This document shows positions 63,531 to 64,000 of a DNA stretch of 64,000 nucleotides, one piece after another. The number at the start of each line of letters is the position of its first letter. Within the stretch, counting starts at the first letter, position 1. The stretch covers positions 50,993 to 114,992 of the forward strand of contig JAJCXO010000112.1 in NCBI GenBank assembly GCA_029263395.1. Direction: 5' to 3'. The notes under the pieces were generated by a model. That model ran no database searches. It was not told where the DNA came from and saw only the letters and a program-made list of their open reading frames with translations. The position numbers were made by a program, and so were the translations under genes. Source of the DNA: Acidobacteriota bacterium (GTDB lineage Bacteria; Acidobacteriota; Thermoanaerobaculia; Multivoradales; J023).

Positions 63531-64000
63531 ATGAAGGCCCAGATGTTCACTCGGCTCGCGATGACGGCAGCACTCTGCACACTCCTCGCGTCTTCGGCTC
63601 TAGAAGCCACCAACGGCATGTATCTCACCGGCTACGGACCCGAAACCGTAGGTCGCGGTGGCGCCAACATCGCGATCTCCGACCGAGTCCTGGCCCTCAA
63701 CTTCAACCCGGCGGGCATCGGCCAGTTGCAGGGCAACCACCTGAGCTACAGCCTGTCGCTCCTGGCTCCAGGGCTCGACGACGAGAACCTGGTCAATCCG
63801 TCGAATGACGCCGAAGATGGTTATTTCCCGCTGCCGGCAGTCGCCTACGTGCGCTCCGGTAACGAGACACCGTGGGCCTGGGGCGTGGGTTTCCTCGCCC
63901 AGGGTGGCATGGGGGCTCGCTTCAAGCAATTCAATACCTTCTTCGGCACCCGTGACGAGACTTTCTCCGAGGTGCGGTTCATGACCCTGTCGCCGACCGT
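63531..64000 (+). CDS. FadL/OmpP1/TodX-type outer-membrane transport protein (3' partial)
   Basis: 156 codons are visible before the window ends. A signal peptide (MKAQMFTRLAMTAALCTLLASSALEA) is followed by NGMYLTGYGPETVGRGGANIAISDR and LALNFNPAGIGQL, the N-terminal hatch signature of the FadL family of long-chain fatty acid and hydrophobic-compound porins. AAAGGGGAG precedes the ATG. It may be co-transcribed with the sulfur operon or start after the hairpin at 63468. Confidence 0.85.
   Translation, partial: MKAQMFTRLAMTAALCTLLASSALEATNGMYLTGYGPETVGRGGANIAISDRVLALNFNPAGIGQLQGNHLSYSLSLLAPGLDDENLVNPSNDAEDGYFPLPAVAYVRSGNETPWAWGVGFLAQGGMGARFKQFNTFFGTRDETFSEVRFMTLSPT

Overview
The window looks like chromosome of a free-living Gram-negative bacterium. 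It is GC-rich and gene-dense, with short intergenic gaps and no rRNA, tRNA, prophage, insertion sequence or CRISPR array that I can see. Outer-membrane factors, two RND systems, secreted proteins with C-terminal sorting-like tails (a FADGFESGDTSSW ending and a VPTL...KRRR ending) and the FtsX/HlyD and REC-kinase gene types fit Acidobacteriota, most likely Thermoanaerobaculia. That placement rests on remembered family distributions and is tentative.

Region 1 (1-9.1 kb): the end of a BatB/BatC-like VWA-TPR protein, a DUF819 permease, two secreted proteins, a secreted M14 metallopeptidase and a small TPR protein. Region 2 (9.1-15.7 kb): a TetR-controlled efflux locus (tetR, membrane-fusion protein, RND pump) in which the pump is fused in frame to a TolC-type outer-membrane factor. 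Two near-identical operator-like sites flank it. Region 3 (15.8-29.7 kb): a STAND ATPase, secreted esterase, receiver-Ser/Thr-kinase fusion, secreted amidohydrolase, rRNA methyltransferase, an unknown helical protein, a PilZ protein, a YbdK-type carboxylate-amine ligase, a TAXI binding protein and a SprT-like protein.

Region 4 (29.7-46.1 kb) resembles the low-oxygen/stress gene sets known from other bacteria: phosphoribosyltransferase, hybrid histidine kinase with a FixL-like PAS domain, tandem universal stress protein, CBS protein, acyl-CoA transferase-GNAT fusion, P2-type Ca/Mn ATPase and SLC13 permease. Inside it lies an unusual pair, an archaeo-eukaryotic-primase-like protein overlapping a sugar-isomerase/AP-endonuclease-fold protein. 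A truncated FtsX permease-HlyD chimera and a 42-bp hairpin repeat array are also here.

Region 5 (46.6-64 kb) is a sulfur and envelope-stress block: persulfide dioxygenase-rhodanese, two half-size YeeE/YedE transporters, a haem-binding protein, a second FixL-like hybrid kinase, and a sigma-54 activator. A complete OMF-MFP-RND operon follows, then SQR-like flavoprotein, single-cysteine DsrC/TusE, DsrE2-like protein and the start of a FadL-type porin. Both the efflux operon and the SQR operon carry GG-N10-GC sigma-54 promoters preceded by copies of a shared 17-bp dyad (TGNAACR-N3-YGTTNCA). I infer that the adjacent activator controls both, linking sulfide/sulfane-sulfur handling to efflux.
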